Assembly (NCBI GenBank): GCA_007695045.1
Contig: REEP01000052.1
Location: 62,001 to 126,000 of the forward strand
Source of the DNA: Rhodospirillales bacterium
Lineage (GTDB): Bacteria; Pseudomonadota; Alphaproteobacteria; Rhodospirillales; Defluviicoccaceae
Direction: 5' to 3'
Length of the DNA: 64,000 nucleotides
Shown here: positions 24,777 through 33,710 of the stretch, piece by piece
How the letters are laid out: every line of letters starts with the position of its first letter
Position numbering within the stretch: the stretch's first letter is position 1
Notes under the pieces: generated by a model
What the model was told of the DNA's origin: nothing
Database searches by the model: none
What the model saw: only the letters and a program-made list of their open reading frames with translations
Translations under genes and position numbers: made by a program

Positions 24777-26263
24777 CGGTCTGCAATTCGGACGGCTTCC
24801 ACCGCCACCTCAGCGTCGTCGAAAGGCAGAACGCGGTCGCCCAGGATCTGCCCGGATTCATGTCCCTTGCCGGCGATCAGCAGGACGTCGCCCGCATCGA
24901 GTGTGGCCACGGCATTGCCGATCGCCTCCGCGCGGTCGCCGATCTCCCGCGCGCCGGGACAGGCCGCCAGGATCGCGCGCCGGATGGCGTGTGGCGCCTC
25001 GCTCCGCGGGTTGTCGTCCGTGACGATCACCCGGTCGGCCAGGCTGGCGGCGATTTGCCCCATCTCAGGCCGTTTTCCGGGATCGCGGTCGCCGCCGCAA
25101 CCGAACACCAAAGTCAAGCGGCCCTGGGCATGCGGGCGAAGCGCAATAAGGGCCGCCGTAAGTGCATCCGGCGTGTGCGCATAATCGACGTAAACGGCAG
25201 CACCGTTGGCGCGCTTTGCCACCTGCTGCATCCGACCCGGCACCCCTTGCAGGCGCTCCAGCGCCGTCCACGCGGCGCCAAGGGTCGTGCCGCTGGCAAC
25301 CGCGGCAAGCAGGGCACATACTGCGTTGGCAGCCTGGAAGTCCCCGACCAGGGGCAGCGCTGCCTGACGGACCTCGCCGCCCAGCGCAAGCGTGAGATGC
25401 TGCCCGTCTGGCCGCGGCTCCAGCCGCAACACCCTGGCATCCCGCCCAGCCCGGCCGTAGCTCAGCACCCGGATCCCGCGACCGACAGTGGCGTCGGCCA
25501 AGTCTTCGCTCAAGGCATCGTCCGCGTTGAGCACCGCGGTGCCGCCGCCAGTCACCAGTTCGCCGAACAAACGACGCTTGGCGGCGGCATACGCCTCCAG
25601 AGAGCCATGGTAGTCCAGGTGGTCGCGGCCGAACGTCGTGAAGGCGGCGACGGCGATGCGCACGCCATCCAGCCGGAATTGGGCGAGGCCGTGGCTCGAT
25701 GCTTCCATGGCCAAGTGTTGAATCCCTGCCGCCGCGAGTTCCGCCAGAGTGCGGTGCAGGTCCACCGGGTCCGGTGTAGTCAGATTGCCGCTCCGGGCCA
25801 AGCCGGGCGCCGTCAGGCCCAAGGTGCCGAGACTCGCGCCTGGAGTTCCGGTTGCGGCCCATATCTGGCGCAGGAAACTGACCACCGAGGTCTTGCCGTT
25901 GGTGCCGGTGACCGCTGCCACCGTCTCCGGCTGCCGCCCATAGAAGCGCGCCGCCAGCAGGGCGAAGCGGCGGCGCGGGTCGGGATCGATCAGTAGTGGC
26001 GGTATCGATGGTCCCGGCGGTGCCTCCGATGCGACGTATCGGCTGTCGGTGCCGGATGGTACCAGCACTGCTGAAGCCCCTCGGGCCAGGGCATCCGTGA
26101 TGAAGGCCCGTCCGTCGTGTCGGCTTCCCGGCAAGGCAGCGAACAGAAAGCCGGGCGCCACATGCCGGGAGTCGCTGGTCAGGCCGCTGATCCGGATGTC
26201 CGAGAGCATGGCATGCGGGCTCACGTCGATGGGCAGGTCCCTGATCAGGTCAACGAGGCGCAA
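24773..26263 (-). CDS. murE: UDP-MurNAc-L-Ala-D-Glu--meso-diaminopimelate ligase MurE
   Basis: A Mur ligase of about 496 residues adding meso-diaminopimelate. It has GLTSDSRHVAPGFLFAAL, the ATP loop AVTGTNGKTSVVSFL, FGRDHLDYHGSLEAYAAAK, and the diaminopimelate-specific DNPR motif (VTDDNPRSEAPHAI). The frame is open to 26338, but the first conserved residues are LRLVDLIRDLP. TTG 26263, 7-8 bases after a GAGGGA site and overlapping ftsI by 14 bases, is the most likely start; 26338 would overlap ftsI by 89 bases. Confidence 0.93.
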   Translation of the reverse strand: MRLVDLIRDLPIDVSPHAMLSDIRISGLTSDSRHVAPGFLFAALPGSRHDGRAFITDALARGASAVLVPSGTDSRYVASEAPPGPSIPPLLIDPDPRRRFALLAARFYGRQPETVAAVTGTNGKTSVVSFLRQIWAATGTPGASLGTLGLTAPGLARSGNLTTPDPVDLHRTLAELAAAGIQHLAMEASSHGLAQFRLDGVRIAVAAFTTFGRDHLDYHGSLEAYAAAKRRLFGELVTGGGTAVLNADDALSEDLADATVGRGIRVLSYGRAGRDARVLRLEPRPDGQHLTLALGGEVRQAALPLVGDFQAANAVCALLAAVASGTTLGAAWTALERLQGVPGRMQQVAKRANGAAVYVDYAHTPDALTAALIALRPHAQGRLTLVFGCGGDRDPGKRPEMGQIAASLADRVIVTDDNPRSEAPHAIRRAILAACPGAREIGDRAEAIGNAVATLDAGDVLLIAGKGHESGQILGDRVLPFDDAEVAVEAVRIADR

Positions 26264-28043
26264 GCTGCCATCCCTCGGTATCGGCCATGGCGTTGCGCAG
26301 CCCGGCGAGCAGCAAGTGCCGGCGGCGCTCCGGCCCATCCGGCATGGTTGCTTCGGGTGCCGCTGTGCGAACCGTCTCCGCCGGATGAATGCCTAGCACC
26401 GGCGCGATTCTCTCGGCGACCGCCCGGACCACCGGGGCTGCCACCCAGCCGCCGGTCGCGAAGTAATGGGTGCTGCGGTTGCCCTGCGGTTCATCCAAAA
26501 TCGCCAGCACGGCATAACGGGGGTTGTCGATTGGAAACACACCGACGAACGAAGACATCCGCGCATTGCGCTTGTATCGGCCGCCGACGAGTTTCTCCGC
26601 GGTGCCGGTCTTGCCGCCCACGCGGAGGCCGGCGGCATCGGCGCGCCGGCCCGTACCCATGAGCACGTTAAGGCGCATCAAAGCCCGCATGGTGCGTGAG
26701 GTCTCCGCCGATAGCACACGCCTGGATTGCAGGTCCTCGTGGCTGCGGGCCACCACTGTGGCCGGCACGAACGAACCGCCGTTGGCGATCGCCGCGACCG
26801 CCTGGGCCAGATGCAGCGGACTGACCGCAATCCCGTGACCGAACCCGATCGTCATGATGTTGATGTCGCGCCATTGTCCCGGTACCAGGGGTGTGCCGAC
26901 CTCCGAGAGTTCCACCGTCGGCGTCGACAGCATCCCGAACTGATCCAGATACATGCGCTGTACCGCGCCGCCGACGTCAAGGGCCATGTGGGCGGCGGCA
27001 ATATTCGACGAGTGCACAAGGATTTCAGGGACACTCAACCAGCGATTCTGCGGGTGGTAATCACGAATCGTGTGTCTTCCCTTTCGAATCGGATGGCTGG
27101 CGTCGTAACCGCCGGTGAGCGTGATGGCGCCGCTGTCCAGCGCCATTGCCGCAGTCAGCAGCTTCACGGTGGACCCCATCTCATAGACGCCCTGGGTCAC
27201 CCGATTGAAGCGGGCATCGTCGCCGGCACGGCCGCGGTTGTTGGGATCGAAATCGGGGAGGGAGACCATGGCTATCACTTCGCCGCTGGTGACGTCCAGG
27301 ACGAGACCGGCCGCGCCGATGGCCCGGTATTCGCGTACCGCCGCCGCCAGCTCCTCCCGCACGATATGCTGAATGCGCACATCCAGACACAGTCGTACCG
27401 ACTCACCGTCGGCAAGCGTGCTGTCGAAGTGACGTTCCACGCCGGCCAGCCCTCGGCTGTCGATGTCGGTGAACCCCAAGACGTGGGCTGCGACCGCGCC
27501 TTGAGGATACACCCGCTGCTGATCCTCCCGGAAGCGGATGCCGGGCAATCCCAGGCGGTTGACGGCGTGCTGTTCCCGAGGAGTCAGGTGCCGCCTGACC
27601 CACACGAACCGGCCGCTGCCGCTGAGGCGGGCAAGCAGTTGAGGGCGATCGAGTTCAGGAAACAGTTCAACCAGCCGGTCGGCCGTGTGCTCGGGATCGA
27701 TAACATCGCGGGGATCGGCATAGAGCGAGCGCGTTGGCAGACTGGTCGCCAGAAGAACGTCATTGCGGTCGACAATGTCGCCGCGGGCCGCCTCCCAAGG
27801 AGCGCTGGCGGCGAGCCTGATACCCAGATTGGGATCGCTGCCGGCAGCGAGATCGACCAAGCGCGCGATCACGGCGCAGAAGGCCAGCATGAAGCAGAGA
27901 CCGACGACGACGAGCCGGGTATGCGCCACCTCCAGAACTCGGCTGCGATTCTGTTCCGCTGGATACCGGCGTCCGGTGCCACCGCCCGGCAAAGGCAGGA
28001 GCAGCTGATCCGAATGGCGGCTGTGTCGTGACTGATGGCTCAT
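26250..28043 (-). CDS. ftsI: Septal peptidoglycan transpeptidase FtsI (PBP3)
   Basis: A 597-residue class B penicillin-binding protein that crosslinks septal peptidoglycan with FtsW. A cytoplasmic tail is followed by one transmembrane segment (about residues 40-63), the pedestal domain with RGDIVDRNDVLLA, and the transpeptidase domain. All three active-site motifs are visible: the serine motif GSTVK (in YEMGSTVKLLTAAM), the SSN motif (VHSSNIAAAHM), and the KTGT motif (VGGKTGTAEKL). It overlaps ftsL by 4 bases. Length is normal. Confidence 0.97.
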   Translation of the reverse strand: MSHQSRHSRHSDQLLLPLPGGGTGRRYPAEQNRSRVLEVAHTRLVVVGLCFMLAFCAVIARLVDLAAGSDPNLGIRLAASAPWEAARGDIVDRNDVLLATSLPTRSLYADPRDVIDPEHTADRLVELFPELDRPQLLARLSGSGRFVWVRRHLTPREQHAVNRLGLPGIRFREDQQRVYPQGAVAAHVLGFTDIDSRGLAGVERHFDSTLADGESVRLCLDVRIQHIVREELAAAVREYRAIGAAGLVLDVTSGEVIAMVSLPDFDPNNRGRAGDDARFNRVTQGVYEMGSTVKLLTAAMALDSGAITLTGGYDASHPIRKGRHTIRDYHPQNRWLSVPEILVHSSNIAAAHMALDVGGAVQRMYLDQFGMLSTPTVELSEVGTPLVPGQWRDINIMTIGFGHGIAVSPLHLAQAVAAIANGGSFVPATVVARSHEDLQSRRVLSAETSRTMRALMRLNVLMGTGRRADAAGLRVGGKTGTAEKLVGGRYKRNARMSSFVGVFPIDNPRYAVLAILDEPQGNRSTHYFATGGWVAAPVVRAVAERIAPVLGIHPAETVRTAAPEATMPDGPERRRHLLLAGLRNAMADTEGWQLAPR

Positions 28044-28423
28044 CGGGTCAGCCTCTCTGCGGGCGCCGCCATGATCCCGGCTACCGGTGCCAGCGGGCCC
28101 GGATGATCGTCGAAATGATGGAGATCGGATGGATGCGGCAGTGTCGCGAACGAACCGATCTGGCTCGGACTCAGCGGATTCAGGTCAAGATGGCGGTCGG
28201 CCAGTCGTCGCAGGCGCTCAGGGTCGGTGAGATAGCTCCATTCCGCCTGGAGAATGTGGTGTGAACGCCGTTCCGACTCGATCTGACGATAGAGCTGTCC
28301 AAGTTGGCCCTCTAGTTCCTGAACCTGGTACTTGATGGAGAACAGAACTAGAGCCAAGCCAATGGCGAGGATGAGAAACAGAACCGTCGTGTGTTTGATC
28401 AGGGCGGTCCAACTGCTGCTCAT
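28040..28423 (-). CDS. ftsL: Cell division protein FtsL
   Basis: A 127-residue bitopic protein. A short N-terminal tail and a transmembrane helix (about residues 12-30, VLFLILAIGLALVLFSI) precede a periplasmic coiled coil (KYQVQELEGQLGQLYRQIE). It activates FtsWI with FtsQ and FtsB. The sequence is poorly conserved, as usual, so identity rests mostly on its position between rsmH and ftsI, its size and its topology. Both neighbours overlap it by ATGA. Confidence 0.88.
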   Translation of the reverse strand: MSSSWTALIKHTTVLFLILAIGLALVLFSIKYQVQELEGQLGQLYRQIESERRSHHILQAEWSYLTDPERLRRLADRHLDLNPLSPSQIGSFATLPHPSDLHHFDDHPGPLAPVAGIMAAPAERLTR

Positions 28424-29424
28424 GCCGCGGCTCTCTTTTTCAGTGGGGCCTCGCCCGGATTGTGCGGCGGGGCGTCTGTGCGCTCAGCCGCACGCAGCCT
28501 GGCCGACCGGGATCTGGGGTTGGTCGCCATTTCTGCTGTGCTCGGTTTGACCGTACCGCGGCCGAGCAGTCGGAAGCTCGGTGACGGCCCGCCGGCGGAC
28601 GCCGACCCGGGTTGATGCCGGGAGGGGCGTGGTGCGGTCCCGCTGCGGTCCCGGAGAAACCTTTTCACCCGGCGGTCCTCCAAAGAGTGATAGGCGACGA
28701 CAACCAGCCGCCCACCAGGCACCAGCAGCCGTTCGGCCGCACCCAGGCCGTGGTCCAACTCACCCAGCTCGTCATTGACGTGAATGCGCAGAGCCTGGAA
28801 TGTCCGGGTGGCGGGATCGACCCCGCCGGCTGTGGCCGGCACGATCGATCGGACCAGCGCCGCCAGTTCGTCCGTGCGCCGGAAAGGCCGGTTGCCGCGC
28901 GCTGCAACTACCGCTTTGGCGATACGCCGTGCCGCCCGTTCTTCGCCCAGATCCCGGATGATCCGGGCCAATTCCGCCTCTGAGGCGGTGTTGACCACGT
29001 CCGCCGCGGTCTCCCCTGCGGTGGGGTCCATACGCATGTCCAGCGGGCCGCTGGTGCGGAACGAGAAGCCGCGGGCGGCGGCATCGACCTGGGTGGAGGC
29101 CATGCCCAGATCGAAGGCAACGCCGTCGACCCGCTGCTGCCCCACGGCTGCCAGCAGCCGTTCCATGTCACCGAAGCGACCGGCCAGCAATTGAAGGCGA
29201 TTGTCCCAATCCCGCGCCAGATCTCGGCCACGGGCGAGGGCCTCGGGATCACGGTCGATAGCGAACACCCGGCAGGGGGCAGCGGCCAGGATCGCCCGGG
29301 TGTAGCCGCCCGCGCCGAAGGTGGCGTCCACGTAGTCGCCACCCGGCCGCGGTGCCAGCGCCGCCAGGACTTCCGCGAGCATCACCGGGGTGTGGGTCAA
29401 GGTGGGCGTCCGAGACGGTGTCAT
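28420..29424 (-). CDS. rsmH: 16S rRNA (cytosine1402-N4)-methyltransferase RsmH (MraW)
   Basis: A 334-residue SAM-dependent methyltransferase of 16S rRNA. Motifs are HTPVMLAEVLAAL, the SAM-binding VDATFGAGGYTRAIL, FDLGMASTQVD, the GPLDMRMDP loop and the C-terminal VVVAYHSLEDRRVKRFL. ATG 29424 overlaps the mraZ stop (ATGA). An earlier in-frame codon at 29520 lies deep in mraZ and is rejected. Second gene of the dcw cluster. Confidence 0.97.
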   Translation of the reverse strand: MTPSRTPTLTHTPVMLAEVLAALAPRPGGDYVDATFGAGGYTRAILAAAPCRVFAIDRDPEALARGRDLARDWDNRLQLLAGRFGDMERLLAAVGQQRVDGVAFDLGMASTQVDAAARGFSFRTSGPLDMRMDPTAGETAADVVNTASEAELARIIRDLGEERAARRIAKAVVAARGNRPFRRTDELAALVRSIVPATAGGVDPATRTFQALRIHVNDELGELDHGLGAAERLLVPGGRLVVVAYHSLEDRRVKRFLRDRSGTAPRPSRHQPGSASAGGPSPSFRLLGRGTVKPSTAEMATNPRSRSARLRAAERTDAPPHNPGEAPLKKRAAA

Positions 29425-29888
29425 GTCTCCCCCTCCCGGCGCAGTCGCAGGGTCGTACCACTGGTTCGTGCGCGTTCGAATGCCGTCTTGCGACGCGGCT
29501 CGTAGGCGGCCGGGCTCCAAATCTGGAATCGGGCGCCACGGCCGACAAAGACCGCCTCAGCATCGATGCCGGCATGGACCAGCAACTCTTCCGGCAGCAC
29601 GACCCGTCCCTCCGGATCGAACGGCAGGGCATGGGCGTGTTCCAGCAGCACTGAGGCAAGATCGTCCTGACGTTCCGAAAACATGTCCAGGTCGTCGATG
29701 CTCTCCGCCACGCGACGCATGAAACCCTCCCCGCAGGCCTCGATCGCCGGGGCATTGAACAAAGGGTAGGCGTAAATGCCGGCAAAGCTCGCGTCCTCAC
29801 CCTTGAGGACGTCGCGAAACGGCTTGGGCACGGAGACGCGTCCCTTGCGATCGACCTTGTTGACGTGGCGCCCAACCAGCGGAGGCAT
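29421..29888 (-). CDS. mraZ: Transcriptional regulator MraZ
   Basis: A 155-residue DNA-binding protein with two AbrB-like SpoVT/MraZ domains. The first is VNKVDRKGRVSVPKPFRDVL and the second LPFDPEGRVVLPEELL. MraZ is a conserved first gene of the dcw cluster and binds direct repeats in its own promoter. Four such repeats lie 90-123 bases upstream. ATG 29888 has a GAGG 6 bases before it. The protein probably autoregulates the whole division cluster. Confidence 0.96.
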   Translation of the reverse strand: MPPLVGRHVNKVDRKGRVSVPKPFRDVLKGEDASFAGIYAYPLFNAPAIEACGEGFMRRVAESIDDLDMFSERQDDLASVLLEHAHALPFDPEGRVVLPEELLVHAGIDAEAVFVGRGARFQIWSPAAYEPRRKTAFERARTSGTTLRLRREGET

Positions 29889-29977
29889 GCCGGCCTCGTG
29901 TCCTCAAGCCGTTTTGCCGGGCCCTGCCATCGCGCAGCCGCAGTCGCCGCCACGGCTGCCCATGATCCCAGCCTCTT

Positions 29978-30011
29978 TGGGATATCATGGGAAATGATGG
30001 GCGTCAATGGG
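29978..30011 (-). repeat. Four MraZ-type operator repeats at 10-bp spacing
   Basis: TGGG occurs on the plus strand at 29978, 29988, 29998 and 30008, exactly 10 bases apart, each followed by six variable bases. Known MraZ operators are TGGG-type direct repeats with one-turn spacing upstream of mraZ. They overlap the -35/-10 region proposed below, as expected for repression. Confidence 0.8.
29979..30007 (-). promoter_or_regulatory. Candidate mraZ promoter within the MraZ repeats
   Basis: On the minus strand TTGACG (30002-30007) and TATCCC (29979-29984) are separated by 17 bases. The -35 is good and the -10 weak. The boxes lie inside the TGGG repeats, so MraZ binding would occlude them. It would give a leader of roughly 85 bases. 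Confidence 0.5.
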
Positions 30012-30176
30012 AAGTGGCGGAAATACTTGGTAAACAAAGTCCTTCCGTGGCTGCGGCATCCCCCGCACAAAGTGACGGAGGGGTGCCGCCGTGATCTCCA
30101 TTCGGGGCATGGTCAGTAATCGCCGGTGTCGCAGCCGGCCCTGGCCTGAGCATCTGAAACGAGGTCTTGCAGCCAT
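29985..30176 (-). CDS. Possible small SOS-promoter-linked ORF (63 aa), doubtful
   Basis: An open frame of 63 codons whose ATG is exactly seven bases downstream of the -10 box of the LexA-overlapped promoter, so it would be read from a leaderless message. The product is basic, with many Arg and Pro, no hydrophobic segment and no recognised family. Third-position base use is mixed, unlike the strongly GC-rich third positions of neighbours, which argues against coding. It ends inside the MraZ repeats. I list it only because of its precise position; the transcript may instead simply be a longer leader of mraZ. Confidence 0.2.
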   Translation of the reverse strand: MAARPRFRCSGQGRLRHRRLLTMPRMEITAAPLRHFVRGMPQPRKDFVYQVFPPLPIDAHHFP

Positions 30177-30178
30177 AT

Positions 30179-30193
30179 GTTCATTTTATGTTC
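30179..30193. promoter_or_regulatory. LexA (SOS) box, alphaproteobacterial type
   Basis: GTTC (30179-30182), seven bases, GTTC (30190-30193) is an exact match to the direct-repeat LexA box GTTC-N7-GTTC known from alphaproteobacteria. The seven-base spacer contains the -10 box of a strong-looking minus-strand promoter, the classical arrangement for LexA repression. Confidence 0.65.
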
Positions 30194-30211
30194 TATTTAT
30201 ATTCCTGTCAT
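30183..30211 (-). promoter_or_regulatory. Promoter facing the dcw cluster, overlapped by the LexA box
   Basis: On the minus strand ATGACA (30206-30211) is followed after 17 bases by TAAAAT (30183-30188). Each box matches the sigma-70 consensus at five of six positions, in a locally AT-rich stretch. The start point would fall near 30176, about 290 bases before mraZ. Confidence 0.65.
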
Positions 30212-30352
30212 GTTTGCTCCGTCAGGGGTTCCCCTGCCACCACGTAGACTGCCGGGCCAGCCAACGGCAGCGCCTGCAATCGAACGCAGCACTTGCCCGC
30301 GGAAATACGGCGCGTGTGGCGGCGGTCACCGTGTGCCGGACGGTCATGAAAC

Positions 30353-30783
<431 letters not shown>

Positions 30784-30788
30784 TAAGT

Positions 30789-30816
30789 AGGGTAGTCTGC
30801 CCCGGCCCGCCGTCAA
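30789..30816 (-). promoter_or_regulatory. rnpB promoter
   Basis: TTGACG (30811-30816) and TACCCT (30789-30794) are separated by 16 bases on the minus strand. The -10 ends about six bases before the 5' arm of helix P1, exactly where transcription should begin. Confidence 0.7.
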
Positions 30817-31015
30817 GGCCCCGGCGTTCATGGCCGGCCGGCCTGTCGCGGCCACATGGAACTGCCGACGTTGACGAGGACCCCGCCGGTAGGCTTTCTT
30901 CGAGATCGCCGTCGGCACCGCGTGCGGGCGACGCAGAGGCGCTTGCGCCCAGGTTCCGGCCCGACAGCCCCGGGACGGACCCTGCCGAAGCCTGAAAGGC
31001 CGGAAAGGATTGTCA

Positions 31016-32425
31016 TTGGACTACGTCAGCACCCGCGGAACGGCACCAGCCCTCCCTTTTGACGACGCGGTTTTGGCCGGATTGGCACCGGATGGCGGGC
31101 TCTATGTGCCCGCGCGTTGGCCACGCTTTTCTGACGACGCCCTTCGCCTGATTGCCGACATGGCATACCCGGCGCTGGCGGCAAGGGTGATGGCGGCGTT
31201 TGCGGCTCCTTCGGTCACTGAGGCCGAACTGACCGGATTGGCCACCGACGCCTACCGTGGCTTCGACCACGCCGATATCGCCCCTCTAAAATCTCTCGGC
31301 GATGATATCTATCTCCTTGAACTGTTTCACGGGCCCACTCTGGCCTTCAAGGATTACGCGCTGCAGGTACTGGGCCGGCTGTTTGATCACATCCTCAATG
31401 CGCGCGCCCGACGCATCACCATTGTGGGCGCCACCTCCGGCGATACCGGTTCGGCGGCGATCGAGGCCTGCCGCGACCGGGACACCATCGACATCTTCAT
31501 GTTGCATCCCCACGGCCGCGTCTCCGAAGTGCAGCGTCGGCAAATGACGACCGTGGATGCGGCCAACGTCCACAACATCGCCATCGACGGGACCTTCGAT
31601 GATTGTCAGAACCTGGTGAAGGCGATGTTCAACGATGCGCCGTTCCGGGACCGTCACCGGCTCGGTGCCGTCAATTCCATCAACTGGGCTCGTATCGTGG
31701 CTCAGGTGGTGTACTATGTGCATGCGGCCTCCCTTCTGGCAGCACCCGACCGCCGCGTTGCGTTCGCGGTCCCCACCGGCAACTTCGGCAATGTCTTCGC
31801 CGGGTACGTCGCTTGGCGGCTCGGCGTGCCAATCGCGCGCCTGATCGTGGGGTCCAATCGCAATGACATCTTGACCCGCTTCTTCAAGTCCGGCCGCATG
31901 GCCGTGGATGTGGTCCATCCGACCCTCAGCCCCAGCATGGACATCCAGGTCTCGAGCAACTTCGAACGGTTGCTGTTCGATCTGTACGACCGGGACGGGG
32001 CCGCCGTGGCCGAACTGATGACGACGTTCCGTGAACAGCAGGCGTTTGCCGTGGAACCGCGGCACCTGCAACGGGCGCGCGCCCTTTTCGCTGCCGCCCG
32101 TTTCGATGACGAGGAGACCAAGGCCGCGATGCGCGCGGTGCACGAAGAGACGGGCGAGCTTCTGGACCCGCACTCTGCGATTGGTGTCGCCGCCGCTCGT
32201 TCGGTGGAGCGTCCCCCCGGAGTGCCCGTGGTGGCGCTTGCCACTGCCCATCCCGCCAAGTTTCCGGATGCGGTCGAAGCGGCGACCGGGGTACGGCCGG
32301 CGCTGCCGCCTCGGCTCGCCGATCTGTTCGACCGGCCCGAGCGGTTTACCGCGCTGCCGGCGGATCTTGGGGCAGTGGAACGGTTTATCGCTGCGACACT
32401 GGTCGACCGGGGAGTGCGCCCATGA
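31016..32425 (+). CDS. thrC: Threonine synthase
   Basis: A PLP enzyme of about 469 residues converting O-phosphohomoserine to threonine. It begins with the family pattern DYVSTRGTAP. The PLP lysine lies in GPTLAFKDYALQ, and the phosphate-binding region is TIVGATSGDTGSAAIEA. Both candidate starts are TTG: 31010 abuts the GGAAAGGA ribosome site, whereas 31016 is 6 bases after it and matches family N-termini, so 31016 is chosen. The M16 peptidase gene overlaps its stop (ATGA), a common alphaproteobacterial pair. Confidence 0.95.
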   Translation: MDYVSTRGTAPALPFDDAVLAGLAPDGGLYVPARWPRFSDDALRLIADMAYPALAARVMAAFAAPSVTEAELTGLATDAYRGFDHADIAPLKSLGDDIYLLELFHGPTLAFKDYALQVLGRLFDHILNARARRITIVGATSGDTGSAAIEACRDRDTIDIFMLHPHGRVSEVQRRQMTTVDAANVHNIAIDGTFDDCQNLVKAMFNDAPFRDRHRLGAVNSINWARIVAQVVYYVHAASLLAAPDRRVAFAVPTGNFGNVFAGYVAWRLGVPIARLIVGSNRNDILTRFFKSGRMAVDVVHPTLSPSMDIQVSSNFERLLFDLYDRDGAAVAELMTTFREQQAFAVEPRHLQRARALFAAARFDDEETKAAMRAVHEETGELLDPHSAIGVAAARSVERPPGVPVVALATAHPAKFPDAVEAATGVRPALPPRLADLFDRPERFTALPADLGAVERFIAATLVDRGVRP

Positions 32426-33687
32426 ATCCGTCGATACGCCTTACCACGCTCGCCAACGGGCTTCGGATCGCGAGCGATACCATGGATACGGTAGAGAGCG
32501 TGGCCGTCGGAATCTGGATCGATGTCGGTGCCCGGGACGAAGACGCCGCCGTCAACGGCGCGTCACATTTTCTCGAACACTTGGTGTTCAAGGGCACCGT
32601 CCGGCGAGACGCCCGCGCCATTGCCGAGGAGATCGAGGCCGTGGGCGGTCATCTCAATGCGCACACTTCGCGGGAGTATACCGCTTATTACGCCAAGGTG
32701 TTGAAGGAAGACGTGGCGCTGGCCGTTGACATCCTGACTGACATCGTCCGTAACGCCGTGCTCGACCCTCGGGAGGTCGACAGAGAGCGGTCGGTGATCG
32801 TGCAGGAGATCCTGCAGGCCTTGGATACACCCGATGATATCGTGTTCGATCGGTTCCAGGAGACGGCGTTCCCGGACCAGCCGCTGGGTCGGCCCGTGCT
32901 CGGCAGCGTCGATGGCATTCGCGCCCTGCCGCAGGGCGCGCTGGCGGCATATCGCGATCGCCACTACAGCGCGCGGCGGATGGTCGTGGTCGCCGCCGGG
33001 CGGATCGAGCACGACCGGCTGGTCGACCTTGTGGCGGACCGCCTCGGCGACCTGCCTGCGACGGTCGCGCCGGCGCGTCAGCCGGCTCGATATACGGGTG
33101 GGGACTGTCGGGACGACCGCGACCTGGAGCAAGTCAACGTCATCCTGGGGTGGGAAGGGGTTTCCTTCACCGATCCGGACTTCTATCCCCTGTCGGTGAT
33201 GGCGACGCTGCTGGGTGGCGGCATGTCGTCCCGGCTGTTTCAGGAGGTGCGAGAGAAGCGGGGACTGGTCTACAGCATCTACACCTTCCCGACGTCTTAC
33301 CTGGACGACGGTCTGTTCGGGATTTACGCGGGCACCGGCTCGGAAGAGGTTGCCGAGGTGGTGGCGCTGATTTGTGATGAGACCCTGCGGATGCTGACCG
33401 ATGTCACCGATGCCGAGGTGGCGCGCAGCCGGGCCCAGCTCAAAGCCGGCATCCTGATGGCATTGGAGAGCCCGTCCGCCCGCTGCGAGCAATTGGCGCG
33501 CCAGCTCTTGGTGTTCGGCCGGCCGCTCCCACTATCGGAGATCATCAATGACATTGCGGCCGTGGATCGGGAGTCCGTACTCCGGGTTACCCGCCGTTTG
33601 CTGGCTCATCCGCCGACGTTGACCGCCATCGGCCCGCTCGGCCGATTGCCGGATCTGGCGGAAGTTGCCGACCGGCTTCGGATTTAA
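32422..33687 (+). CDS. M16-family zinc peptidase (mitochondrial processing peptidase-like)
   Basis: A 421-residue pitrilysin-family metallopeptidase. The inverted zinc motif HFLEH (in GASHFLEHLVFKG, about residue 49) and the downstream glutamate region are present, so it should be active. The second half is the usual inactive M16 repeat, with GGGMSSRLFQEVREKRGLVYS. It is related to the beta subunit of mitochondrial processing peptidase, and the bacterial substrate is unknown. It is translationally coupled to thrC and converges on yqgE with only about 20 bases between. Confidence 0.93.
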   Translation: MNPSIRLTTLANGLRIASDTMDTVESVAVGIWIDVGARDEDAAVNGASHFLEHLVFKGTVRRDARAIAEEIEAVGGHLNAHTSREYTAYYAKVLKEDVALAVDILTDIVRNAVLDPREVDRERSVIVQEILQALDTPDDIVFDRFQETAFPDQPLGRPVLGSVDGIRALPQGALAAYRDRHYSARRMVVVAAGRIEHDRLVDLVADRLGDLPATVAPARQPARYTGGDCRDDRDLEQVNVILGWEGVSFTDPDFYPLSVMATLLGGGMSSRLFQEVREKRGLVYSIYTFPTSYLDDGLFGIYAGTGSEEVAEVVALICDETLRMLTDVTDAEVARSRAQLKAGILMALESPSARCEQLARQLLVFGRPLPLSEIINDIAAVDRESVLRVTRRLLAHPPTLTAIGPLGRLPDLAEVADRLRI

Positions 33688-33710
33688 GGTCGTAAGACCG
33701 GCGCGAACCG

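Larger units (their letters stand above)
29889..30352. other. Regulatory region between rnpB and mraZ
   Basis: About 460 bases precede the first gene of the division cluster. Going toward mraZ they hold: the rnpB 3' end, a GC-rich stretch with nothing recognised (30215-30352), an AT-rich promoter with a LexA box (30179-30211), a possible short open frame (29985-30176), and the MraZ-type repeats with a second promoter candidate (29978-30011). No plus-strand gene is supported. Confidence 0.7.
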
